This document shows positions 36,130-44,293 of a stretch of 64,000 nucleotides of DNA, in pieces. Below the pieces are notes generated by a model, which saw only the letters and a list, made by a program, of their open reading frames with translations, ran no database searches and was not told the origin of the DNA. The translations under genes and the position numbers were made by a program. The DNA comes from Cellulomonas telluris (lineage in GTDB: Bacteria; Actinomycetota; Actinomycetes; Actinomycetales; Cellulomonadaceae), in NCBI RefSeq assembly GCF_004886325.1, contig NZ_QXFN01000002.1, positions 62,001 through 126,000 on the forward strand, given 5' to 3'. How positions within the stretch are numbered: the first letter of the stretch is position 1; each line of letters opens with the position of its first letter.

Positions 36130-36938
36130 GGTCGAGCACCGTACGCCGCCGAGCGCCAAGAAGCGAGGTCGGACTCGATCTGCCGAAGGTTCTGCAAGAC
36201 AGTGCCTTCATGCTCCGGGATGGTGGAGAGGTCAGCCTCGACGTCGGCGGAGAGCGCAGAGCGAGGCGCGCCCGCGGCGTCGAGTTGCGAGTTCCGGAGA
36301 TCCGCCGCGACCTGCTTCGCTGCTTCCAGCTGGGCGATGCTCGTGAGTGACAGCTCCTGCACCGTATGCATGAGTGCACGACCGTCGGCCGTTTGCGGCT
36401 CCGCCCCGTACCGGATCTCGCGGCCGAGAACGTCCGCCAGTCGCTCGTAGACGTTGGCCCAAGCGCCTTGTAGATGCGTCCGGACCTGAACTTCAGCTCG
36501 GCCCTGCGGCAGTCGGAGCCACACGTGGACCGCCCGGTACCCGGCGTGCTGACCGTCGCGCAGGTCGCGGATGGCCTCGAGACCGTGATCGAAGGCCGCG
36601 GCGAGAGCCTGCGCCACCACGTCCTGCTCCTCGAGCGTCATCTCACACTCGAACCGAACACCCGCGATGTCCTGGATGTTGCCCAGCGGCGTGCCCGGGT
36701 CCCTGCGGAGCTTGTCTCGCAGAGTCGCCACGGTCTTCGCGCGGCTGGTGATCTCAGGCGCGGAACGGTCGGGCACGAGGCTGGTCCAGTCGAGGCTGCG
36801 GATTGACTCCTGCGTTCTCGTGGCGAGCTCGTTGTAGTGGCTCATGACCTCGGCGTAGCTCGGACCACCAGAGGGCGCACTCACTCCCTCGCGGATGGCA
36901 CGGCCGAGCCGCCGTAGTTGGCCGGCGGTCCATGGCAT
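36126..36938 (-). CDS. RelA/SpoT-domain nucleotidyltransferase (small alarmone synthetase-like)
   Basis: 270 aa from ATG 36938 (an upstream ATG at 37010 is possible). The synthetase core is intact: SRAKTVATLRDKL (R/K phosphate contacts), GNIQDIAGVRF (Asp90), the G-loop HAGYRAVHV (Tyr124) and EVQVRTHLQGAWANVYE (Glu139, Arg143). No hydrolase or TGS/ACT domains. Enzymes of this shape make (p)ppGpp or, in toxSAS toxins, pyrophosphorylate tRNA or make (pp)pApp. Local base composition and codons such as TCT, CCA and AGT are less GC-rich than the neighbours, hinting at transfer. No ribosome site. Confidence 0.85.
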   Translation of the reverse strand: MPWTAGQLRRLGRAIREGVSAPSGGPSYAEVMSHYNELATRTQESIRSLDWTSLVPDRSAPEITSRAKTVATLRDKLRRDPGTPLGNIQDIAGVRFECEMTLEEQDVVAQALAAAFDHGLEAIRDLRDGQHAGYRAVHVWLRLPQGRAEVQVRTHLQGAWANVYERLADVLGREIRYGAEPQTADGRALMHTVQELSLTSIAQLEAAKQVAADLRNSQLDAAGAPRSALSADVEADLSTIPEHEGTVLQNLRQIESDLASWRSAAYGARP

Positions 36939-37152
36939 CGCCCGAAGATGCCCGACCGGTGGTTCGTCCTGAAGGCCCACGTGCCGGACGCTATCGCCCG
37001 CCAACGACATCAGCGCAAGGCGCGTGCGGAGGAGACGCGCCGGGCGGCGTCACTAGCGCCGGGGGGAGGGGGGACCAGTGCGGCCGCGTGCGGGCCGGTC
37101 GACGACACCACCACCCTCTCTGAGAAGGCGGTGCATGCAGGCGGCGATTGGG

Positions 37153-38220
37153 TCAGCGCGGGCGGTCGCGGTCCTTGCTCGGCTGCACGCGCTTCGGCTC
37201 ACCGGGCATCTTCGGGTACTCCGGCGGGTACGGCAGGTCGCCGTGGCCCTCGTCGCGCTCCTGCCGGTCGGCGAGCTCGAGCAGCGAGTCGAGCCGGTAC
37301 CGCGGGGACGCGTGCGCGACGAGCGGCGCGAACAGGTCGCCCGCCTCCGCGAACCGCTGCGGCATCGTCAGCACGTCGAAGTCGTCGGGGTGCACGTCCC
37401 CGATCTCGTCCCAGCGCAGCGGCGCGGACACGGTCGCGCGGACGTTCGAGCGGATCGAGTACGCGGAGGCGATGGTGCGGTCGCGGGCCATCTGGTTGTA
37501 GTCGACGAAGATCTTCTGCCCCCGCTCCTCCTTCCACCACTTCATCGTCACCTCGTCGGGCAGGCGCCGTTCGAGCTCGCGGCCGAACGCGATCGTGGCG
37601 CGGCGGGCGTCCGTGAACGACCACTCGGGCTCGATCGGCACGAAGACGTGGATGCCGCGGCCGCCCGACGTCTTCGGCACGCCCTCCAGGCCGTGCTCGG
37701 CGAGGAGCTCGCGCACGTGCGGCGCGACGCGTGCGGCGTCGTCGAAGTCCGTGCCCGGCTGCGGGTCGAGGTCGATGCGCACCTGGTCGGGCCGGTCGAC
37801 GTCGTCGCGGACGACCGGCCACGGGTGGAAGGTCAGCGTGCCCATGTTCGCCGCCCACGCGACGACCGCGAGCTCGGTGGGCGCGACCTCGTCGGCCGTG
37901 CGCCCGCTGGGGAAGGCGATGCGCGCCGTCTCGACGTAGTCCGGCGCACCCTGCGGCACCCGCTTCTGGTAGAACGCGTCGCCGCTGTTGTCCTGCCGCG
38001 TCGACATGCGGGCGCCCTCGAAGACGCCCTTCGGCCACCGCTCCAGCGTCGTCGGGCGGTGCAGCAGCGCGCCGAGGATGCCGTCGCCGACGGCGACGAA
38101 GTACTGCACGACGTCGAGCTTCGTCAGCCCGCGCGCCGGGAAGACCACCCGGTCCGGGCTCGTCACGCGGACGGTCCGCCCGTCCACCTCCAGCTCGACC
38201 GCGGGTGCCTTCTGTGCCAT
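37153..38220 (-). CDS. LigD-type polymerase domain protein (PolDom)
   Basis: 355 aa archaeo-eukaryotic primase-like polymerase. Catalytic Asp pair in VRIDLDPQPGTDF, the conserved SGGRGIHVFVP and KWWKEERGQKIFVDYNQMARDRTIASAYS. Normally a domain of NHEJ ligase D; here it stands alone, with a basic C-terminal tail (KRVQPSKDRDRPR). It would fill gaps with ribonucleotides during end joining. No ku or ligase gene is in the window. ATG 38220 is 7 nt after TACGGT, leaderless. Confidence 0.92.
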   Translation of the reverse strand: MAQKAPAVELEVDGRTVRVTSPDRVVFPARGLTKLDVVQYFVAVGDGILGALLHRPTTLERWPKGVFEGARMSTRQDNSGDAFYQKRVPQGAPDYVETARIAFPSGRTADEVAPTELAVVAWAANMGTLTFHPWPVVRDDVDRPDQVRIDLDPQPGTDFDDAARVAPHVRELLAEHGLEGVPKTSGGRGIHVFVPIEPEWSFTDARRATIAFGRELERRLPDEVTMKWWKEERGQKIFVDYNQMARDRTIASAYSIRSNVRATVSAPLRWDEIGDVHPDDFDVLTMPQRFAEAGDLFAPLVAHASPRYRLDSLLELADRQERDEGHGDLPYPPEYPKMPGEPKRVQPSKDRDRPR

Positions 38221-38288
38221 GGGTCACACCGTAGGGCCGGACGCCGACATCAGCGACGTCGCGGCAGGTCGCAGCCCTGCGGCCGGCC

Positions 38289-41216
38289 TCACGGCACCGC
38301 CGTGAGCAGGCCCCGGCGGTGCGCGACGGCGACCGCCTCGGCGCGGCCGGACGCCCCGAGCTTGGCCAGCAGGTTCGACACGTGCACCGACACGGTCTTG
38401 CCCGAGATGAACAGCCGCTCGCCGATCTGCCGGTTCGACAGCCCCTGCGCGACGAGCGCCAGCACCTCCGCCTCCCGTGCGGTCAGCACGTCGGTCGTGG
38501 GGGCGCGCACGCCGTCGACGTCGAGCCGGCCGCGGCGCACGAGGTCGCGGACGGCCGAGGCCAGCGGCACCGCCCCCATCCGCTCCGCCTCCGCGAGCGC
38601 GACCGACGCCTGCTCCGACGCGCCCGCGCGGTCGCCCGCGGCCAGCAGCGCCTCCGCCCAGCGCCACCGCGACCGCGCCTGCTCGTACACGTGCCCGTAC
38701 CCGAACTCCTCGACCGCGACCGCCCACGCGTCGGGGTCCGCCCTGCCGTGCGCGCGTGCGTGCTCGGCGCGCACCCGGGCCAGCCACGCCCGCCCCTCGG
38801 GCCCGATGCCGCCCGAGCGCGGCCGGCGCCCCTGCGCCGTGCGCTCGGCCCGCTCGAGCCGCGCGTCCGCGTCGGCGAGCAGCGCGGTCACGTCGCCGCC
38901 GGTGAGCCGGAGGGTCGCGGCCTCGTCCGCGACGGCGGCGAGTGCGAGCGCCATCATCCGGATCCCGCCCGTGTACATCTCGGGCCACACCGAGCGCATG
39001 TGCGCGTCGACGCGGTCGAGCAGCGCCCGCGCCTCGGCCGGCCGGCCCTGCCACGTCAGCGCGTCCACCGCGTTCCCGCCCGCGAGCAGCGCGACGAGCG
39101 CGTCGCGGTCCCACCACGGCTCCAGCGCCGCGGCCCACGCCACCGTCCCGTCGTCACCGCGCGCGACCGCCGCCCACAGCTGCGCCGCCCCGACGAGCGC
39201 GGCGGCGAGCCCCGGCACGTCGCCGCCGCCCGCCGGGGTGGCCGCCGGCGGTGCGAGGTCCCCGCGCGCGAAGCGCACCGTCGCGTCGAGCGCGTGCAGC
39301 TCCATGCCGTGCGGCGCCCACGTCATGCCGAGCGCGCGGGCCCGCGCGACCCCCTCGGCGGACGCCGCCGCGGCGGCCTCCAGGTCGCCCACGTCGTAGT
39401 GCGCCGAGGCGAGGTTGTAGCGGATGCGCAGCTCCGTGGCCCGGTCCGCGGCGGCGACGGCCCGTTCCAGCGCCTCCGTCAGCAGACCGGTGGAGTGCGC
39501 GTGGTCGAGCCGTTCCGCGACCGCGAGGGTCGCCAGCGCGTCCGACTCGGCGGCCGCGTCGTCCACCGCGCGCGCGACCTCGACCGCGCGGGCGGCGAGC
39601 TGCTCCGCCTCGTCCTCCCGGCCGGCGTTCACCGCGGCGCGCGCGTACGTCGCCAGCGCCCACGCCCGCGCCGGCGTGGGCGTGTCCGGCAGCTCCGCCA
39701 CCGCCCGCGTCGCCTCCGCGAGGGCCGCGGGCACGTCGTCCACCCCGAGCAGGTGCCGGGCCAGCGCGGTGCGCACGACCGGCACCTCGTCCGGCGGCGT
39801 GCCCGGGTCGTCCAGCGCGGACCGGGCGAGCTGCACGGCACGGTCCGCCGCGCCCGCCCGGCTCGCCGCGCCGGCGGCCCGCAGCAGCACGCCCACGTGG
39901 CGCTCGGGCAGCCGCGCGGCCTCCTCGGGGACCGCCTCCCACAGCCGCAGGACGACCTCGAAGTGGCGCAGCTCCTCCGTCGGGGCGAGCACGCGGTGCG
40001 CCTGCACGGCGGCGTCCCACGACGCGCGCAGCGCCACCGGCAGGTCGGGTGCGCGGACCGCGTGCGCGGCCCGCTGCGCCGCCGTCCCCAGCTGCGGGTC
40101 GGCGTCGAGCGCCCGCAGGTAGGCGCGGTGCACGCCGCTGAGCTCGCCCGGCAGCAGGTCCGTGTAGACCGCCTCGGCCAGCAGCGCGTGCCGGAACGCG
40201 ATGCGCCCGTCCTCGACGACGAGCACGTGCTGCGCGACCGCCTCCCGCAGCGCACGGTCCACGGCGCCGGGCTCGCGCAGGACCGGGTCGTCGTCGGCGC
40301 GCGCCGCGGCCCGCAGCAGCGGCTCGTCCACCCGCCGCCCGGCCGCCGACGCGAGCTGCACGAGCCGAAGCGGCGCCGCCTCGAGCTGCTCGACGCGGGT
40401 GCGCAGCACGTCGCCGAGCGACCACGGCAGCTCGTCGCCGTCCGCGCCCGCCTCCAGCAGCTCCTCCGTGAAGTACGCGTTGCCCTCGGCGCGCTCGCGG
40501 ACGCGGCGCAGCAGCGGGTCGGGCAGGGGCGCGCCCGCGACCGCCGCGGTGAACAGGCGCAGCTCGTCCTCCGTGAACGGCTCGAGCGGCAGGTGCTCGG
40601 TGCGCGGGTGCCGCGCGAGCTCGGCCGCGACCGACCGCCACGGGTGGCGCCGGTGCAGGTCGTCCGTGCGGTACGTCGCGACGACGAGCAGGTGCTGGTT
40701 GGTCAGCCGCGAGACGAGGAAGCGCAGCAGGTCACGGCTCGACGCGTCGGCCCAGTGCAGGTCCTCCAGCACGAGCAGCAGCGGGTGCGCGGGCGTCGCG
40801 CAGGCGGCGAGCGCCTCCGCGACGCCCTCGAAGAGCTGGAGACGGTCCGCCACGCCGTCGCCGGACGCCCCGCCGGCCCCGGTGCCGGCGAGCCGTCCCA
40901 GCGCCGGCCGGGCCGCGACGACCGCCCCCACGGCGTCCGGGTCGAGCGCGTGCAGCGCGCCCAGGGCCTCCGCGAACGGCAGGTACGGCAGCCCGATCTC
41001 GCCGAGGTCCACGCAGTGTCCGAGGGCGACCCGGGCGCCGCCGGCCTCGGCCCGCGCCGCGACCTCGCGCACCAGCCGGGTCTTGCCGACGCCGGCGTCC
41101 GCTCCCAGCAGCACGAGCGCGGGCGCCCCGGCGCGCGCACGGTCCAGGGCCTCGGTCAGGCGGGCGACCTGGTCCGCGCGCGCGACGAACGGGGTGCTCA
41201 TCGGGCCACGTGCCAT
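38289..41216 (-). CDS. LAL-type LuxR transcriptional regulator
   Basis: 975 aa. N-terminal AAA ATPase with Walker A GADAGVGKTRL (about 38-48) and Walker B LLLVLEDLHWAD, a long TPR-like helical middle, and a C-terminal LuxR helix-turn-helix (LTAREAEVLALVAQGLSNRQ, then KTVSVHVSNLLAKLG). Large ATP-binding LuxR regulators of the MalT/SARP-like group respond to unknown inducers. ATG 41216 is 7 nt after CAGGAT; ATG 41201 is an alternative. Its start lies within the 3' end of the small gene upstream. Confidence 0.92.
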   Translation of the reverse strand: MARGPMSTPFVARADQVARLTEALDRARAGAPALVLLGADAGVGKTRLVREVAARAEAGGARVALGHCVDLGEIGLPYLPFAEALGALHALDPDAVGAVVAARPALGRLAGTGAGGASGDGVADRLQLFEGVAEALAACATPAHPLLLVLEDLHWADASSRDLLRFLVSRLTNQHLLVVATYRTDDLHRRHPWRSVAAELARHPRTEHLPLEPFTEDELRLFTAAVAGAPLPDPLLRRVRERAEGNAYFTEELLEAGADGDELPWSLGDVLRTRVEQLEAAPLRLVQLASAAGRRVDEPLLRAAARADDDPVLREPGAVDRALREAVAQHVLVVEDGRIAFRHALLAEAVYTDLLPGELSGVHRAYLRALDADPQLGTAAQRAAHAVRAPDLPVALRASWDAAVQAHRVLAPTEELRHFEVVLRLWEAVPEEAARLPERHVGVLLRAAGAASRAGAADRAVQLARSALDDPGTPPDEVPVVRTALARHLLGVDDVPAALAEATRAVAELPDTPTPARAWALATYARAAVNAGREDEAEQLAARAVEVARAVDDAAAESDALATLAVAERLDHAHSTGLLTEALERAVAAADRATELRIRYNLASAHYDVGDLEAAAAASAEGVARARALGMTWAPHGMELHALDATVRFARGDLAPPAATPAGGGDVPGLAAALVGAAQLWAAVARGDDGTVAWAAALEPWWDRDALVALLAGGNAVDALTWQGRPAEARALLDRVDAHMRSVWPEMYTGGIRMMALALAAVADEAATLRLTGGDVTALLADADARLERAERTAQGRRPRSGGIGPEGRAWLARVRAEHARAHGRADPDAWAVAVEEFGYGHVYEQARSRWRWAEALLAAGDRAGASEQASVALAEAERMGAVPLASAVRDLVRRGRLDVDGVRAPTTDVLTAREAEVLALVAQGLSNRQIGERLFISGKTVSVHVSNLLAKLGASGRAEAVAVAHRRGLLTAVP

Positions 41217-41401
41217 GCCCCCGATCCTGGCAGCACCCACCGACGCCGTGCGGCACGGTCGGCGCCGCGTCGGACGGCGGCGCGCCGGGCACGGCGCACC
41301 CCCGTGCCGCCGGCCGGCCGGCCGGAGAACGCCTCGCGCACGCGCTCGCGCCGGTAGGCGAGCTCGGCGTCGAGCGCCGGTCCCCACGTCATGCTGTTCA
41401 T
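41198..41401 (-). CDS. Small basic protein upstream of the LAL regulator
   Basis: 67 aa, start MNSMTWGPALDAELAYRRER, then an Arg/Ala-rich half of low complexity. An excellent AAGGAG precedes ATG 41401 by 7 nt, which is why I accept it, and the N-terminal 25 residues look like real protein. It overlaps the regulator start by 19 nt. I know no function; similar small ORFs beginning with M-x-W-G-P occur in actinobacteria. Confidence 0.5.
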   Translation of the reverse strand: MNSMTWGPALDAELAYRRERVREAFSGRPAGGTGVRRARRAAVRRGADRAARRRWVLPGSGAWHVAR

Positions 41402-41719
41402 GTCGCACTCCTTCGTCGTCCCCCGCGGGCCGTGCGGCCACGGCACCGACGGTGCTCGTGAGGCGCACGGCACCGCATCGGGCGGTCGACCGGTCCGCGG
41501 GCGCGGGGTGAGGGGCAGGCGGGTCTGAGGCGGCCGGTGCGGCGTCTGAGGTACCTCAGGACCGGGAGGTCGGACGGGACCGGGCCCGTCGGGCGACCCC
41601 GACGGGGACGACGGTCGGTTCGGGGTCGGGTCCGGGTCCGTCCCGGAGGCGGCGCGGCGCGCCGCGCGCCAGGCTCGGGTGACGGGTGCGGACGGTCCGC
41701 ACCGGGACGGAGGACCTCG
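41402..41719. promoter_or_regulatory. 318-bp divergent intergenic region with CTGAGGTACCTCAG palindrome
   Basis: No gene seen. A perfect 14-bp palindrome lies at 41546-41559, with a further GTCTGAGG word at 41523. It contains the same AGGTACCT core found near 2651, 2786 and 4674. The region divides the minus-strand LAL/small gene from the plus-strand PspC gene, so it must hold promoters for both. Confidence 0.5.
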
Positions 41720-41956
41720 ATGGACGGGATCCGCGGCGCGTTCGCACGCGCCGGGCTGGTGCGGCCCTACGCCGGACGGCTGCTCGCGGGGGTCTGCGCG
41801 GGCGTGGCGGCGCGGGCCGGTGTCGACGCCTGGCTGGTGCGCCTCGTGCTCCTGCTGCTGCTCGTGCTGCCCGGCAGCCCGTTCCTCATCTACGCCGTGC
41901 TGTGGATCTGCATGCCGGCGCAGGGCTGGGTGCCGCCGGCCCGGACCACGACCTGA
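41720..41956 (+). CDS. PspC-domain membrane protein
   Basis: 78 aa. RPYAGRLLAGVCAGVAARAG followed by a membrane helix (LVRLVLLLLLVLPGSPFLIY) and CMPAQG: the PspC fold. These small proteins signal envelope stress or partner with sensor kinases in actinobacteria. GGAGG lies 6 nt before ATG 41720. First gene of a plus-strand run (PspC, ATPase, MinD-like, sigma, anti-sigma). Confidence 0.88.
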   Translation: MDGIRGAFARAGLVRPYAGRLLAGVCAGVAARAGVDAWLVRLVLLLLLVLPGSPFLIYAVLWICMPAQGWVPPARTTT

Positions 41957-42014
41957 CCTGCGGCGGCACCGGTGGCGGCGACGGGCTCGGCGCCGGGAAC
42001 GGTGCCGGACGCGT

Positions 42015-42036
42015 GTGCCGGACGGGTGTCCGGCAC
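42015..42036 (+). terminator. Hairpin after pspC-like gene
   Basis: Perfect 9-bp stem GTGCCGGAC/GTCCGGCAC with a 4-nt loop, 58 nt after the PspC stop. Confidence 0.5.
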
Positions 42037-42082
42037 GCGGGCCGACCGGCGCGACGGCCGTCTCTCGGGCACCCTGGGGGGC

Positions 42083-42523
42083 GTGGGTGACGTCCGGGAC
42101 CTCCGCAGCGGCCGGCGCCGTGGTGCGCCGCCACCCCTCCTCGACGACGAGCTGGTCGTGATCGCCGAGCGCAGCGCCTCCCGTCAGGCGCGGCACTGGG
42201 TGATGCGGTCGGTCGCCGGGGTGGGCGTCGGCGGCGCGGCGAACCAGGTCATCGAGCTGCTCGCGGGCGAGCTCGTCTCGAACGCCGTCGTGCACGGCCC
42301 CGCGGGCGAGCCGGTGCACGTCGCCGTGCGCGTCGACGGCCCGCTCGTGCGCGTGGCGGTGACCGACCGCGGCGGCGGCACGCCGCGCGTGCGCCACCCG
42401 GAGCCGACGGCCCCGAGCGGTCGCGGCATGGCGCTGGTCGAGGCGCTGTCGACGGCGTGGGGCTCCGCGCGCCAGCCCGACGGCGGCACCACGGTCTGGT
42501 TCGAGGTCGACACCGACGCCTGA
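42083..42523 (+). CDS. Histidine-kinase-like ATPase (RsbW/anti-sigma type)
   Basis: 146 aa. HATPase fold: N-box ELLAGELVSNAVVHG, G1-box VAVTDRGGGTPRV, and the G2-like SGRGMALVEAL. No phospho-acceptor domain, so it belongs to the stand-alone RsbW/SpoIIAB-like ATPases of actinobacteria that act as anti-sigma kinases. No anti-anti-sigma partner is adjacent. GTG 42083 is 7 nt after CACCCT, presumed leaderless; the longer frame from 41972 lacks support. Confidence 0.85.
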   Translation: MGDVRDLRSGRRRGAPPPLLDDELVVIAERSASRQARHWVMRSVAGVGVGGAANQVIELLAGELVSNAVVHGPAGEPVHVAVRVDGPLVRVAVTDRGGGTPRVRHPEPTAPSGRGMALVEALSTAWGSARQPDGGTTVWFEVDTDA

Positions 42524-42560
42524 CGTCCCCGGGCCTCCGCCCGGGCCCCCGCGCTGCCCG

Positions 42561-42591
42561 TTGTGCGCACATGGCGCAGGAGGGATACGTT
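42561..42591 (+). promoter_or_regulatory. Weak promoter before MinD-like gene
   Basis: TTGTGC (42561-42566) and TACGTT (42586-42591), 19-bp spacer, 76 nt before ATG 42668. Confidence 0.3.
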
Positions 42592-42667
42592 CGTCCAGGA
42601 TTTCAGGGCGGACGGACCCCGGCGCGCCACCTGCGGGGCGCCGTGGGCCGGCGGACGGAGGGGACCG

Positions 42668-44164
42668 ATGACGGACAGCGGCGGCGACGTGGCGACGCGC
42701 GAGACCACGACGACCGGGGCGCTGCCCCACATCGTCGCCGAGGTGCGCGAGGACGGCACCGGGGAGATCTCGGTCGACGGGGTGCTCGAGCGCATCGCCG
42801 CCGCCGACCTCGCGGAGGCGGGCGCGCAGATGACGTCGCGCATCGCGGCCCTCGCGCAGGAGGCGGGACGGGCCCTGCCCGTCGAGGTGCGCGACCCCGA
42901 CGGGCTGTGGGCGCTGCTCATCCACCCCGACGGGCGCGTCGACGAGGCGCCGGAGAGCGACGCGGACGAGGCGGCGCCGCTCAGCGGTGCGGTGCCCGCC
43001 GTCGACGGCGCGCCGGCCGCCCCGGCGCCGGTGCCCGCCCCCGGCACGCCGGCCCCCGTGCCGGCGTCCGCGACGACGGCCGCAACGGACGCCCCGACGA
43101 CCACCGCGACCGCCGAGCCCGCGGCTCCCGCGACCCGCCGGGGCGGACCGGCGACGGGCGCCACGCCCGCGGTCGGCACGCGCCGCGGCGGCCCGGCGAC
43201 CGGGTCGACGCCCGCCGTGGGCGGCGCCTCGCTGCCCACGCTGGACGACCTCCTCGCCGCGCGGCACCCCGCGCACAGCGGCCCGGCCGAGCAGGGCTGG
43301 CAGCGCACGGTGCGCAGGCTGACGTTCGGTGCGGTCGCGCCCGCGCCGGGACGCGCCGAGCGCCTGCGCCGCTCCCAGGTCGAGGCGGTGCGCCGCACGT
43401 TCGACGGCCCTCGCACGGTGGTCGTGGTCAACCCGAAGGGCGGCGCCCACAAGACCACCGCCACGATGCTGCTCGCCGCCACGTTCGGCCTGCACCGCGG
43501 CGGGTACACCCTCGCGTGGGACAACAACGAGACGCGCGGCACCCTCGGCTGGCGGTCCTCGCACGCCGACCACACCCGCACGGCCGTCGACCTGCTGCAC
43601 GCGCTGCCCGACCTGACCGGCCGCGGCACGCTGCGGATCGGCGACCTGGACTCGTACGTGCGCACCCAGCAGGACGAGCAGTTCGACGTGCTCGCGTCCG
43701 ACGAGAACGCCGCCTCGGTGTCGAGCGTGGACGCGCAGTCGTTCCGCTCGCTGCACTCGGTGCTCGCGCAGTTCTACCGCGTGCTCGTCGTCGACACGGG
43801 CAACAACATGCGCGCCTCCAACTGGCGTGCCGCGGTCGACACGGCCGACCAGCTCGTCGTCGTCTCCACGCTCCGTGAGGACACGGCGCAGTCGGCCGCG
43901 TGGGCGCTGGACGCGCTGCGGGCGACCGGTCACGAGGAGCTCGTGCGGCAGGCGGTGACGATCCTGTCGTTCCCCGAGCCGAAGGTCGACAAGGACCTGC
44001 GCCAGCGCCTGCGGTCCCACTTCGGGGCGCTCACGCGCGCCGTGGTCGAGGTGCCGCACGACCGCGCGCTCGTCGCGGGCGGCCCGATCCGGCACTCGGC
44101 GCTGCGTCCCTCGACGCGGGACGCCTGGCTGCGGGCGACCGCCGTGGTGGCCGACGGGCTCTGA
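42668..44164 (+). CDS. MinD/ParA-like ATPase with unusual Walker A and repeat linker
   Basis: 498 aa. An N-terminal domain of about 100 residues is followed by a Pro/Ala/Thr linker with a 15-residue tandem repeat RRGGPATG(A/S)TPAVG. The ParA-type ATPase core (about 245-498) starts VVVVNPKGGAHKTTATM: the signature Lys of KGG is kept but the usual Gly before KTT is His. Then VLVVDTGNNMRASNWR (Walker B, with DTG-NN in place of DxPP) follows. Such ATPases position proteins or DNA; no chromosomal parB is here. GGAGGGG before ATG 42668. Confidence 0.8.
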   Translation: MTDSGGDVATRETTTTGALPHIVAEVREDGTGEISVDGVLERIAAADLAEAGAQMTSRIAALAQEAGRALPVEVRDPDGLWALLIHPDGRVDEAPESDADEAAPLSGAVPAVDGAPAAPAPVPAPGTPAPVPASATTAATDAPTTTATAEPAAPATRRGGPATGATPAVGTRRGGPATGSTPAVGGASLPTLDDLLAARHPAHSGPAEQGWQRTVRRLTFGAVAPAPGRAERLRRSQVEAVRRTFDGPRTVVVVNPKGGAHKTTATMLLAATFGLHRGGYTLAWDNNETRGTLGWRSSHADHTRTAVDLLHALPDLTGRGTLRIGDLDSYVRTQQDEQFDVLASDENAASVSSVDAQSFRSLHSVLAQFYRVLVVDTGNNMRASNWRAAVDTADQLVVVSTLREDTAQSAAWALDALRATGHEELVRQAVTILSFPEPKVDKDLRQRLRSHFGALTRAVVEVPHDRALVAGGPIRHSALRPSTRDAWLRATAVVADGL

Positions 44165-44196
44165 CGCGCCCGGCCGGCGGGACGTCGGCGGGTCCG

Positions 44197-44222
44197 TGCA
44201 AGATCGGCGGACCCTGCGACAC
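44197..44222 (+). promoter_or_regulatory. Putative ECF promoter upstream of the sigma gene
   Basis: TGCAAG-N14-CGACAC at 44197-44222; ends 71 nt before the sigma gene start. Exactly the same element with the same spacing recurs at 44886-44911. Confidence 0.6.
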
Positions 44223-44293
44223 CAGGGGGTGAGGGCGTCGCGCGCACGCGTGCCGTCCGCCGTCCGCGCCGACCAGACCCGCCGGGAGCCGCA

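Noticed and set aside
37010..37152. Small gene between the RelA-domain gene and PolDom
   Set aside because: Only short frames without ribosome sites or family likeness.
38289..41216. LAL regulator controlling a local biosynthetic cluster
   Set aside because: No NRPS, PKS or other biosynthetic genes are in the window.
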